From positions 1-5,537 of the forward strand of contig JAOUMF010000170.1 in the NCBI GenBank assembly GCA_029881615.1: DNA of 5,537 nucleotides, given 5' to 3'. This document shows positions 1 to 5,537 of this stretch, piece after piece (the first letter of the stretch is position 1; every line of letters begins with the position of its first letter). Position numbers and translations under genes: made by a program. This DNA is from Alphaproteobacteria bacterium (GTDB taxonomy: Bacteria; Pseudomonadota; Alphaproteobacteria; UBA8366; JADFVY01). The notes under the pieces are model-generated. The model had not been told where the DNA came from and ran no database searches. It worked only from the letters and a program-made list of their open reading frames with translations.

Positions 1-399
1 TGCGTTGGCGTTGTCCAGATCCGGTGCCGTCGTAATGTCGGTGCCCAGCTTTTCGGCCTGTGCCCCGAACATATTGTCCAGCGTCTCGTGCAGCGCGATG
101 CCCTTGTCGGACAGGCGCACCCGCACCGAACGGCGATCATGGGTCGAGCGTTCCTGAATCAGATAGTTGTTCTCGACCATCTTGCGGACATTGTAGGAAA
201 CGTTCGAACCCAGGTAGTATCCCCGGTTCGTCAGTTCCCCGACCGTCAATTCGTCCTTGCCAATATTATACAGGATCACTGCCTGGACGTTGTTCACGTC
301 CTGGATGTCCTGCCGCTCAAGCTCACCCTTGACCACTTCAAGGAATTGCCGATGAAGCCGTTCAATCAGGTGGATGGATTCCAGATACTGTTCTTTCAC
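1..399 (-). CDS. MarR-family winged-helix regulator, LdtR-like (C-terminus beyond left edge)
   Basis: Cytoplasmic DNA-binding transcriptional regulator, seen as its first 133 residues; the gene runs off the left edge. An N-terminal dimerisation-type helix (about residues 5-32) is followed by a helix-turn-helix (about 46-80) containing GELTNRGYYLGSNVSYNVRK. A wing with the MarR hallmark DRR (88-90) in ERSTHDRRSVRVRL comes next. The RGYYLGSNVSYN stretch is what I associate with the alphaproteobacterial LdtR group, known in Liberibacter to control an L,D-transpeptidase gene. Family members are roughly 165-175 aa, so about 35 residues should be missing. The start is a GTG at 399: an in-frame TAA lies at 417-415 and no other start codon falls between. 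No good Shine-Dalgarno precedes it, so translation may be weak. The target genes are not visible. MarR-type assignment is secure; LdtR orthology is from remembered family sequence. Confidence 0.88.
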   Translation of the reverse strand, partial: MKEQYLESIHLIERLHRQFLEVVKGELERQDIQDVNNVQAVILYNIGKDELTVGELTNRGYYLGSNVSYNVRKMVENNYLIQERSTHDRRSVRVRLSDKGIALHETLDNMFGAQAEKLGTDITTAPDLDNANA

Positions 400-528
400 C
401 GCGGGCCCACAATCTTAGTTGTTTATCCAAGACTTCAAAATGATTCGAACATGAAACCAAATGCCGAAAATCATTTCCGTTGGCCTTAATCTCGCCGATA
501 CTCCTTAAAATTCATTTAATTGATCCGA
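400..528. other. AT-rich intergenic region between mmsB and the MarR-like gene
   Basis: This 129-base stretch is clearly richer in A and T than the flanking genes and holds no credible ORF. It is the downstream end of the valine operon and the upstream region of the MarR-like gene, both on the minus strand. It contains an inverted repeat (listed separately). I could not find a convincing -35/-10 pair with normal spacing for the regulator, nor a GC-rich stem with a T-run that would end mmsB transcription. Read-through from mmsB into the regulator is therefore possible. Confidence 0.6.
438..476. repeat. Inverted repeat, candidate operator of the MarR-like gene
   Basis: Perfect 8-bp arms, AAATGATT at 438-445 and AATCATTT at 469-476, are separated by 23 bases, giving 31 bp centre to centre (about three helical turns). 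The repeat lies 39-77 bases upstream of the regulator's GTG start, a usual place for autoregulation by MarR proteins. A third copy of AATCATTT lies at 541-548, just inside the 3' end of mmsB. The spacer is too long and the arms too AT-rich for a convincing terminator. The operator role is inferred. Confidence 0.4.
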
Positions 529-1413
529 TTAATTACCGCGAATCATTTTTATGATCCCCGAAAAGTCCATTTCCCCTCGCCCGGAATTCAGAAAAAGCCC
601 GTATAAAGCGAGTGCCGAAGCCCCCATCGGGGTCGCCGCGCCAACGCTCTGTGCCGCAGCCTGCGCCAGTTTCAGGTCTTTTTCCATCATCGCGGCGGCA
701 AAGCCTGGCTTGTAATCATTGTTCGCCGGCGAGGTGGGCACCGGACCCGGCACCGGACAATAAGTATTGAGCGACCAGCAGGATCCTGACGATTTCGAGC
801 TGATATCGTACAGCTTCTGATGATCGAGTCCCAGTTTCTCGGCCAGCACAAGTGCCTCGCTGACGCCGATCATGGTGATTCCGAGAATCATGTTATTGCA
901 GATCTTGGCGGCCTGGCCGTTGCCCGGACCGCCGGCATGGATCACCGCCTTACCCATCTTTTCACAGATCGGCCTGGCGCGTTCGAAGGCGGCATCCGAA
1001 CCACCCACCATAAAGGTCAGTGTTGCGGCGGCCGCGCCGGTGGTGCCGCCGGAAACCGGAGCATCGACCATTTCCATCCCGGCCTCTTCGGCCGCCTTAT
1101 GCATGGCGCGCGCGGTATCCACATCGATGGTCGAACATTCGATGAAAAGCGTGCCCTTCGCCGCGTTGGCCAGGGCGCCCCCCTCGGTAAGGACCTTGCG
1201 CACATGGGGACCGGCGGGAAGCATGGTGACAACGACCTCCGCGCCCTTCACCGCATCGGCCACGCCGGTCACGGCCGTCGCGCCGGCCGCCACCGCCTTA
1301 TCCACGGACTCCTTGGCCAGATCGAACACCTGCAGCGCGTGCCCGGCCTTGATAAGGTTTTCCGCCATCGGCCCGCCCATATTGCCGAGCCCGATAAATC
1401 CGATAGTCGCCAT
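529..1413 (-). CDS. mmsB: 3-hydroxyisobutyrate dehydrogenase (MmsB)
   Basis: Oxidises 3-hydroxyisobutyrate to methylmalonate semialdehyde with NAD+, a late step of valine degradation in the cytoplasm. The 294-residue protein has the usual family length. The N-terminal Rossmann fold opens with the dinucleotide-binding GLGNMG (8-13). The substrate-binding signature DAPVSGG lies at 117-123, followed by GGPGNGQAAKICNNM with the expected catalytic lysine K170 and N174. The C-terminal all-helical domain carries SSGSCW (208-213) and EKDLKLA (244-250). The start at 1413 is chosen because it gives MATIGFIGLGNMG at the N-terminus and has GGGAGA at 1419-1424, five bases upstream. The open frame continues to 1530, but that extension only overlaps the hydrolase gene. 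It is third in the operon, 23 bases after the hydrolase stop. Related beta-hydroxyacid dehydrogenases (tartronate semialdehyde reductase type) are less likely given the neighbours and motifs. Confidence 0.95.
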   Translation of the reverse strand: MATIGFIGLGNMGGPMAENLIKAGHALQVFDLAKESVDKAVAAGATAVTGVADAVKGAEVVVTMLPAGPHVRKVLTEGGALANAAKGTLFIECSTIDVDTARAMHKAAEEAGMEMVDAPVSGGTTGAAAATLTFMVGGSDAAFERARPICEKMGKAVIHAGGPGNGQAAKICNNMILGITMIGVSEALVLAEKLGLDHQKLYDISSKSSGSCWSLNTYCPVPGPVPTSPANNDYKPGFAAAMMEKDLKLAQAAAQSVGAATPMGASALALYGLFLNSGRGEMDFSGIIKMIRGN

Positions 1414-1436
1414 GGTCTTCTCCCTGTATTCAGATT

Positions 1437-2474
1437 TTACGCCGGAAAGGTAAGGTCCCCGTCCGGCAGCGGCGCGAAAACGCCGTCTATTTCCTCGTCC
1501 GAAACCTCCGCCAGCGTCGGTGGCACCCATTTCGGACTCATATCCTTATCCACCAGCACGGCACGTACGCCCTCGGGGAAATCATGTCCGCGGGCCACCC
1601 GCTGGCTGAGCCGGTATTCCAGGATCATGCAATCCTCGAAATCCAGCTTCGCGCCCTCGCGCAGCTGCCGGTGGGCGATCTTCATCGCGGTGGGCGACAT
1701 GCGGCGCATGGTCGCCAGGGTCTTTTCCACCCATTCGCCGCCCTCGGCGGCCAGGCAATCCATGATCGCCTCAACCGAATCCGCGGCGAAACATTTGTCG
1801 ATCAGCGCCCGGTGCTCGTCCAGCGCCGCCTCGGCATCGGCGCTGGCCAGCTCCGGCAGCAACTCGTCCGGATGGCGCCCGGCGGCCAGCCCGGCGACCA
1901 GCGCCTCCGACCGGTCGGACGCGATCACCGCCTCGGCCAGGCCCGCATGGACGCAGCCGGTTCCCTTCAGCCGCGCCCCGGTCATCGCCAGATACATGCC
2001 CAGCTCGCCCGGCAGGCGCGGCAGGAAATAGGTGCCGCCCACATCGGGGAACATGCCGATGCCGGTTTCGGGCATGGCGAAGACGGTGCGCTCCGTGGCC
2101 ACCCGGTAGCGGCCCAGGATCGCCACCCCGACGCCGCCGCCCATGGTGAAGCCGTCGATCAGCGCCAGATAGGGCTTTGGATAGCGGAAGATGGTGCGAT
2201 TCAGCCGGTATTCGTCGCGGAAGAATTCCACGATCAATTGCTCGTTGCCCGGCTGGTGCAGGGCCACCACGTCGCCGCCGGCGCAAAAGGCCTTGTCGCC
2301 GGCGCCCCGGACCATCACCGAGGCGATGTTGGGGTCCGTCGCCCATTTGATAAGCTGTGCGTCCATGGCGCGGATCATGCCCAGCGTCAGCGCGTTCAAC
2401 GCCTTGGGCCGGTTCAGGGTGATCAGGCCGAGCGCGCCCTCGACCTCGAAAAGGATATCGGCGTTTCCGGTCAT
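1437..2474 (-). CDS. 3-hydroxyisobutyryl-CoA hydrolase (crotonase superfamily)
   Basis: Hydrolyses 3-hydroxyisobutyryl-CoA to free 3-hydroxyisobutyrate and CoA, freeing the substrate of MmsB next door. The 345-residue protein has a crotonase fold: oxyanion-hole segment CAGGDV (64-69), glycine-rich [10 protein letters not shown] (108-117) and [14 protein letters not shown] (134-147). Within the last, E136 and D144 have the same spacing as the catalytic Glu/Asp pair of human HIBCH. The C-terminal [16 protein letters not shown] (309-324) and the length above 340 residues are typical of HIBCH, and plain enoyl-CoA hydratases (about 260 aa) lack them. The ATG at 2474 overlaps the dehydrogenase stop in an ATGA, indicating translational coupling; the Shine-Dalgarno is weak. 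The protein could show some hydratase activity, but nothing here suggests that it supplies the missing hydration step. Confidence 0.93.
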   Translation of the reverse strand: MTGNADILFEVEGALGLITLNRPKALNALTLGMIRAMDAQLIKWATDPNIASVMVRGAGDKAFCAGGDVVALHQPGNEQLIVEFFRDEYRLNRTIFRYPKPYLALIDGFTMGGGVGVAILGRYRVATERTVFAMPETGIGMFPDVGGTYFLPRLPGELGMYLAMTGARLKGTGCVHAGLAEAVIASDRSEALVAGLAAGRHPDELLPELASADAEAALDEHRALIDKCFAADSVEAIMDCLAAEGGEWVEKTLATMRRMSPTAMKIAHRQLREGAKLDFEDCMILEYRLSQRVARGHDFPEGVRAVLVDKDMSPKWVPPTLAEVSDEEIDGVFAPLPDGDLTFPA

Positions 2475-3610
2475 TGGCGCAGCAGCCTGCGCGCGATAAT
2501 CATACGCATAATCTCGTTGGTTCCTTCCAGTATCTGATGCACCCGCACGTCGCGCACATGGCGCTCCAGCGGGAAATCCTTGAGATAGCCATAGCCGCCA
2601 TGCAGCTGCAGCGCCTCGTTGCAGACCTTGAAGCCCACATCGGTGGCGAAGCGCTTGGCCATGGCGCAATACATCGTGGCGTCGGCGTCGCCCGCATCCA
2701 CGGCGGCGGCCGCGCGATACATCATCAGCCGCGCGGCGTCCAGTTCGGTCGCCATATCGGCCAGGCGGAACTGCAGCGCCTGAAATTCCGCCAACGGCTG
2801 GCCGAATTGTTTGCGTTCCTTCAGGTAGTTGCGGGCCGCTTCGAGCGCCGCGCGCGCCGTGCCCACCGAACAGGCGGCGATATTGATGCGCCCGCCGTCC
2901 AGCCCCTGCATGGCGATGCGGAAACCCTCGCCCTCGCCGCCCAGCCGGTTGGCGACCGGCACGCGGCAATCCTCGAAGATCACGGCGGCGGTCGGCTGGC
3001 TGTTCCAGCCCATCTTGCGTTCCTGCTTGCCGAAGGACAGCCCCGGCGCGCCCTTCTCGACGATGATGCAGGAAATTCCGTCCGGCCCCTCGCCGCCGGT
3101 GCGCGACATCACGGCGTATATATCGCTGGTGCCGCTGCCCGAGATGAAGGCCTTGCCGCCATTCATCACATAATCGTCACCGTCGCGCACCGCCCTGGTC
3201 TTCAACGCCGCCGCGTCCGAGCCCGAGCCGGGTTCGGTCAGGCAATAGCTGGCGATGATTTCCATGGTGGTCAGGCGCGGCAGATAGCGCGCGCGCTGCT
3301 CGTCATTGCCGAAACGGTCGACCATCCAGGCGACCATGTTGTGGATCGACAGAAAGGCGGCGGTAGAGGTGCAGCCAGCCGAAAGTTCCTCGAAAATGAT
3401 CGCCGATTCGACCCGGCCCAGCGCCGACCCGCCATGCTCCTCGCCCACCACGATCCCGGCCAGGCCAAGCTCGGCCGCCTTGCGCATGGTCTCGACCGGG
3501 AAGATACATTTTTCGTCCCACTCGGCCGCATGCGGCGCCATCTCGGCCGCCGCGAAATCCCGTGCCATCTCCTGGATTGCGCGCTGTTCCTCGGAAAGGG
3601 TGAAGTCCAT
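2471..3610 (-). CDS. Isobutyryl-CoA dehydrogenase (acyl-CoA dehydrogenase, ACAD8-like)
   Basis: FAD enzyme that converts isobutyryl-CoA to methacrylyl-CoA, passing electrons to electron-transfer flavoprotein. It is the first committed acyl-CoA step of valine breakdown in this cluster. The 379 residues match the usual ACAD length. Visible are the N-terminal helical domain ([20 protein letters not shown]), the flavin/substrate signature [10 protein letters not shown] (123-132), a middle beta-domain with KAFISG and GWNSQPT, RKQFG (266-270), [10 protein letters not shown] (336-345) and the catalytic base E362 in [12 protein letters not shown]. The [10 protein letters not shown]...LSFGK and GWNSQPT stretches follow remembered human ACAD8 more closely than short-chain butyryl-CoA dehydrogenases, and the adjacent hydrolase and MmsB agree. 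The start at 3610 fits the family N-terminus, although its ribosome site is poor. It is the first gene of the operon, with a strong promoter candidate about 50 bases upstream. A 2-methylbutyryl-CoA role is the main alternative. Confidence 0.94.
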   Translation of the reverse strand: MDFTLSEEQRAIQEMARDFAAAEMAPHAAEWDEKCIFPVETMRKAAELGLAGIVVGEEHGGSALGRVESAIIFEELSAGCTSTAAFLSIHNMVAWMVDRFGNDEQRARYLPRLTTMEIIASYCLTEPGSGSDAAALKTRAVRDGDDYVMNGGKAFISGSGTSDIYAVMSRTGGEGPDGISCIIVEKGAPGLSFGKQERKMGWNSQPTAAVIFEDCRVPVANRLGGEGEGFRIAMQGLDGGRINIAACSVGTARAALEAARNYLKERKQFGQPLAEFQALQFRLADMATELDAARLMMYRAAAAVDAGDADATMYCAMAKRFATDVGFKVCNEALQLHGGYGYLKDFPLERHVRDVRVHQILEGTNEIMRMIIARRLLRQ

Positions 3611-3661
3611 GATGCTGGGTTCCGTTGCAGGATGGAAGAACGGGGTAGCGGGTCGCCGCCG

Positions 3662-3689
3662 ATATTATTCCCTGACAGGCCCGTGTCAA
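3662..3689 (-). promoter_or_regulatory. Candidate sigma70-type promoter of the valine operon
   Basis: On the minus strand a perfect -35 TTGACA (3684-3689) is followed after 16 bases by TAATAT (3662-3667, 4 of 6 matches to the consensus -10). Transcription would start near 3655 and leave a leader of about 45 bases before the dehydrogenase ATG at 3610. It is the only good promoter in the 138-base gap after the methyltransferase gene. Confidence 0.6.
3673..3688. promoter_or_regulatory. Inverted repeat TGACA-N6-TGTCA overlapping the -35, candidate operator
   Basis: Perfect 5-bp arms TGACA (3673-3677) and TGTCA (3684-3688) flank six bases. The repeat covers the -35 and most of the -35/-10 spacer of the valine operon promoter. 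The shorter odd palindrome CCTGACAGG (3671-3679) overlaps it. A repressor bound here would block RNA polymerase. The arms are short and one arm is part of the -35 itself, so chance cannot be excluded. Confidence 0.35.
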
Positions 3690-3718
3690 TGCAATGCCGC
3701 AGTGCGACATAAACCCGC

Positions 3719-3732
3719 GGCGGCGCACCGCC
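3719..3732 (-). terminator. Weak hairpin after the methyltransferase gene, possible terminator
   Basis: GGCGG (3719-3723) and CCGCC (3728-3732) can form a 5-bp GC-only stem with a four-base loop, 17 bases after the methyltransferase stop. On the minus-strand transcript it is followed by GCGGGTTTATG, which has only three U residues, so it is at best a poor intrinsic terminator. Confidence 0.25.
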
Positions 3733-3748
3733 CGGATAATAGCGCCGG

Positions 3749-4567
3749 CTATACCGTGCCGGAAACGGTGACGAATTCGCCCGGGACCGCGTAGCTGCCG
3801 TCGTCCTTCCGATAGGCCGAAACAGACGAGAGGAAGTCGGATTCCACCTGGCCGTATACTTCTTCCGAAAAACGTTTCACCGCCATCGCGACAGGCCCGC
3901 CCTTGATCACAGCGTCCAGCAGGCTCTCCGCATTTTCGAATTCCAGCACCTCCGATTGCCGGGTTTCGTGCAGACCGCTCAACCCTGCCGCCTCCATGCC
4001 GGCCTTCAGCGCCCCGGGGCCGCCGGTGCCAAAAAACATGGGACAAACCTCGGAGGCCACATGGGCATCGACGATCGGGAAGATATCCGCCCATCCGCAA
4101 TTCCGCCGCTCTCCCCAGACGGTGGCCACAACCCGCCCGCCGGGCCGCACCGCCCTGCGCATCTCCGACAGGGCCTTTTGGACATCGGGCACATACATCA
4201 GGCCGAGCGCGCAGAGCGCCAAATCGAAGGACGCATCCTCGACCTCCAACTCCTCGGCTCCCATCCGGGCCGTTTTCACATTGCCGATACCCTGCGCCTC
4301 GGCATGCCGGGCCACCGCCGCCGTCATCTCCCCGGCAAGATCAGTCGCCAGGACCGATCCGCCGGGCGCGACCGTTTCCGCCGCGCGAAAGGTAATCAGC
4401 CCGGTTCCGCAGGCGGTCTCCAGCACGCGCATGCCAGGCCGCAGATCGGCGAATTCAAACAGGGTGTCATGCGCGGGCCGCAACTGGGCACTCCAGCCGT
4501 CATGGTAAAACGGCGCCGCCGCGTCCCAGCCATATCGCTGCACGCGACGCTGCAATCTGGCATCCAT
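3749..4567 (-). CDS. Class I SAM-dependent methyltransferase, substrate unknown
   Basis: Cytoplasmic methyltransferase of 272 residues with a UbiE/MenG-like Rossmann core. Motif I is VLETACGTG (48-56). The acidic residue ending strand 2 is D76 in ATDLAGEM. Motif II is in FDLALCALGLMYVPD (114-128), followed by RAVRPGGRVVATVW (138-151). The remaining 120 residues form a C-terminal region with PMFFGTGGPGAL (176-187) that probably shapes the substrate pocket. There are no membrane segments or signal peptide. The substrate cannot be read from the sequence; quinone or small-molecule methylation are possibilities only. The ATG at 4567 has a good Shine-Dalgarno (GGAGG, 4576-4580, eight-base spacing) lying inside the end of the OsmC gene, whose stop is three bases upstream, so the two are co-transcribed. 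The stop is TAG. Confidence 0.85.
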   Translation of the reverse strand: MDARLQRRVQRYGWDAAAPFYHDGWSAQLRPAHDTLFEFADLRPGMRVLETACGTGLITFRAAETVAPGGSVLATDLAGEMTAAVARHAEAQGIGNVKTARMGAEELEVEDASFDLALCALGLMYVPDVQKALSEMRRAVRPGGRVVATVWGERRNCGWADIFPIVDAHVASEVCPMFFGTGGPGALKAGMEAAGLSGLHETRQSEVLEFENAESLLDAVIKGGPVAMAVKRFSEEVYGQVESDFLSSVSAYRKDDGSYAVPGEFVTVSGTV

Positions 4568-4570
4568 GGT

Positions 4571-5098
4571 TCAGCCCTCCGCCGCCGCGACCGCACCGAC
4601 CCGGATGTTGGTCACCACGTTCTGGGGTTCAATGAAGGTCGACAGCCAGGGGCTGTTCACCATCGCATCATCGACCATGGCCCGCACCGCGGCTTCCGGC
4701 GCCGTGCTGTCCACGGCGATCCGCAGCCGCGAGCCCAGGCACCCGGCCGGCGCATCGCCCATCCCCAGCAAGCCGCGATCGTCCCAGTCCATCTCGATCT
4801 CGACTTCCACGGACTCGACCGGGATCCCGGCCTGCGCCGCCGTCATCTTGATGCCGATGGCAAGACATCCGGCGATTGCCGACCGCCCCAGGAAACCAGG
4901 CGATGGCGCGCTGCCATCGCCGCCCATGGCCGCCGGCATGTCGATGGTGGTGGAATAGTCGCCTTGCCGGGTAACGCATTTCAGCCCAGCTTCCACCCGC
5001 GCCAGGGTCTTGTCGGTGGAGCGTGCCAGGCTCGGTTTCTTGTTGAATGCCATTTCGACCCGCGCCAGCGCGTCGCGTATCTTCGTATCCGCCGCCAT
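4571..5098 (-). CDS. OsmC-family protein (single conserved cysteine type)
   Basis: OsmC/Ohr-fold protein of 175 residues. Classical members are dimeric thiol peroxidases that reduce organic hydroperoxides with two cysteines. Here a lead helix (1-24) precedes the beta-rich first half. The core helix reads PGFLGRSAIAGCLAIGI, with C78 at the position of the first OsmC cysteine. The region where the second cysteine (normally CP) is expected reads NSPWLSTF (148-155), so that residue appears to be S149. Other cysteines are C41 and C120. The C-terminal strand PQNVVTNIRV fits the family. Loss of the second cysteine argues against the standard two-cysteine peroxidase mechanism, so 'hydroperoxide reductase' should not be assumed. 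The start at 5098 follows GGCGGG. It leads an operon with the methyltransferase 3 bases downstream. Confidence 0.85.
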   Translation of the reverse strand: MAADTKIRDALARVEMAFNKKPSLARSTDKTLARVEAGLKCVTRQGDYSTTIDMPAAMGGDGSAPSPGFLGRSAIAGCLAIGIKMTAAQAGIPVESVEVEIEMDWDDRGLLGMGDAPAGCLGSRLRIAVDSTAPEAAVRAMVDDAMVNSPWLSTFIEPQNVVTNIRVGAVAAAEG

Positions 5099-5247
5099 CT
5101 ATCCCGCCTTTCAAATTCCACCACCCTGCCCGGCCCGAGCCTTTACGGCATCCCTTCGTCCGGCATTTCCAAAGATGGCGATAAGATTCCCCTAACCCAT
5201 ACCGTCAGCGGATGGCCTGCAAGCCGCCCGCGCAAAGCGAATGGAAA

Positions 5248-5277
5248 ACTCTATCGTTGGTGATGCTGCATGGTCAA
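5248..5277 (-). promoter_or_regulatory. Candidate promoter of the OsmC/methyltransferase operon
   Basis: On the minus strand TTGACC (5272-5277, 5 of 6) is followed after 18 bases by TAGAGT (5248-5253, 4 of 6). The leader to the OsmC ATG would be about 140 bases, which is long, so another start site nearer the gene is possible. I saw no better-spaced pair closer in. Confidence 0.35.
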
Positions 5278-5282
5278 TTGAC
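5273..5282. promoter_or_regulatory. Perfect 10-bp palindrome GTCAATTGAC
   Basis: GTCAATTGAC is its own reverse complement and overlaps the -35 of the OsmC operon promoter candidate. It sits one base from the odd palindrome ATGCTGCAT (5263-5271). The position suits an operator, but the role is inferred from symmetry alone. Confidence 0.35.
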
Positions 5283-5358
5283 TTTTCCCCAGCGCCTGTT
5301 GGCGGAAACATCTCAGGAGGCAAGAGCGGCGCGCAGAATATCTGCGACACCGCCGCCA

Positions 5359-5387
5359 TTGCCTCCCCGCCTCGCCTCGCCTAAAAT
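5359..5387 (+). promoter_or_regulatory. Candidate hemB promoter
   Basis: TTGCCT (5359-5364, 4 of 6) and TAAAAT (5382-5387, 5 of 6) are spaced by the optimal 17 bases. Transcription would start near 5394, leaving a leader of about 27 bases with AGGACAG upstream of the hemB ATG. The spacer consists largely of three tandem CGCCT units (5368-5382). Confidence 0.55.
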
Positions 5388-5420
5388 CCGGACACCGCGA
5401 ACTCGACAGGACAGATCCCC

Positions 5421-5537
5421 ATGACCGCAGGCCCCTTCGACCCCACTCTCGGCGCCTTTCCCGCCAGCCGCATGCGGCGCAACCGGACCACCGAGTCCGT
5501 GCGCCGGATGGTGGCGGAGAACACGCTTTCTCCCGCC
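5421..5537 (+). CDS. hemB: Delta-aminolevulinic acid dehydratase (porphobilinogen synthase), N-terminus only
   Basis: HemB condenses two molecules of 5-aminolevulinate to porphobilinogen, an early step of haem and other tetrapyrrole synthesis in the cytoplasm. Only the first 39 residues are in the window. They contain FPASRMRRNR (13-22), then VRRMVAENTLSPA (27-39). This is the family pattern R-x-R-R-x-R, R-x-x-x-x-E-x-x-L-S-P that normally precedes DLIWPLF. The catalytic lysines and metal site lie beyond the right edge. The ATG at 5421 is preceded by AGGACAG at moderate spacing and by a promoter candidate. The gene is divergent from the OsmC operon. The identification rests on a short but distinctive segment. 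Confidence 0.85.
   Translation, partial: MTAGPFDPTLGAFPASRMRRNRTTESVRRMVAENTLSPA

Larger units (their letters stand above)
5099..5420. other. Intergenic region between divergent osmC-like gene and hemB
   Basis: This 322-base stretch separates two divergently transcribed genes. I find no convincing protein gene or RNA gene in it. It contains a minus-strand promoter candidate for the OsmC operon, a 10-bp palindrome at 5273-5282, an odd palindrome ATGCTGCAT at 5263-5271 and a plus-strand hemB promoter candidate. An AGGAGG at 5315-5320 looks like a Shine-Dalgarno but has no start codon after it. Confidence 0.6.

Noticed and set aside
88..489. Plus-strand open frame of 133 codons opposite the MarR-like gene
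   Set aside because: The opposite strand has an uninterrupted winged-helix protein with the DRR wing. The plus frame shows no domain.
516..532. AT-rich inverted repeat TTAAT/ATTAA around the mmsB stop as a terminator
   Set aside because: The arms are only 5 AT pairs with a 7-base loop, too unstable to act as a terminator.
1414..1530. N-terminal extension of mmsB by 39 codons
   Set aside because: The extension overlaps the end of the hydrolase gene and precedes the normal MmsB N-terminus. The ATG at 1413 has its own ribosome site.
820..2031. Plus-strand open frame of 403 codons opposite mmsB and the hydrolase
   Set aside because: It spans two well-supported minus-strand genes and their junction and has no recognisable domain.
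2475..2969. N-terminal extension of the hydrolase frame into the dehydrogenase gene
   Set aside because: The extension is an out-of-frame, arginine-rich reading of the dehydrogenase. The ATG at 2474 in the ATGA overlap gives the normal family start.
2474..3712. Long plus-strand open frame of 412 codons opposite the isobutyryl-CoA dehydrogenase gene
   Set aside because: It is an antisense shadow in GC-rich DNA. Its translation is histidine- and arginine-rich with no family motif, whereas the opposite strand encodes a full acyl-CoA dehydrogenase.
3956..5263. Plus-strand open frame of 435 codons opposite the methyltransferase and OsmC genes
   Set aside because: It covers two genes with clear motifs on the other strand. 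Low-complexity His/Arg/Gly composition is typical of an antisense frame.
5315..5320. AGGAGG, a perfect Shine-Dalgarno-like sequence on the plus strand
   Set aside because: No ATG, GTG or TTG lies at usable spacing downstream, and the hemB start is about 100 bases away.

Overview
This is a GC-rich window with tightly packed genes and ATGA-type overlaps. It reads as chromosomal DNA of an alphaproteobacterium, probably Rhodospirillales-like or rhizobial-like. The main reasons are an LdtR-type MarR regulator on the left flank, the start of hemB on the right flank, and a compact valine-degradation operon between them. I see no rRNA, tRNA, insertion sequence, phage gene or CRISPR array.

Layout from left to right. 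Positions 1-399 (minus strand) hold the first 133 residues of a MarR/LdtR-like regulator whose C-terminus lies outside the window. Positions 400-528 are a short AT-rich intergenic stretch with a perfect 8-bp inverted repeat upstream of that regulator. Positions 529-3610 (minus) are a three-gene operon transcribed right to left: isobutyryl-CoA dehydrogenase (2471-3610), 3-hydroxyisobutyryl-CoA hydrolase (1437-2474, 4-base overlap) and 3-hydroxyisobutyrate dehydrogenase mmsB (529-1413). A promoter candidate with a perfect -35 box lies at 3662-3689. Positions 3749-5098 (minus) are a second, two-gene operon: an OsmC-family protein followed after 3 bases by a SAM-dependent methyltransferase of unknown substrate. 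Positions 5099-5420 are non-coding and carry candidate divergent promoters. From 5421 to the right edge (plus) is the N-terminus of hemB.

The three valine genes form consecutive steps: isobutyryl-CoA to methacrylyl-CoA by the dehydrogenase, 3-hydroxyisobutyryl-CoA to free 3-hydroxyisobutyrate by the hydrolase, then oxidation to methylmalonate semialdehyde by MmsB. The hydration step between the first two and the final mmsA-type dehydrogenase are not encoded here. The OsmC/methyltransferase pair has no evident link to valine catabolism and is the least explained part of the window.

I do not find a clearly new biological system. The most useful leads are the OsmC/methyltransferase pair, the missing second OsmC cysteine, and several promoter-proximal palindromes and repeats that could be operators.
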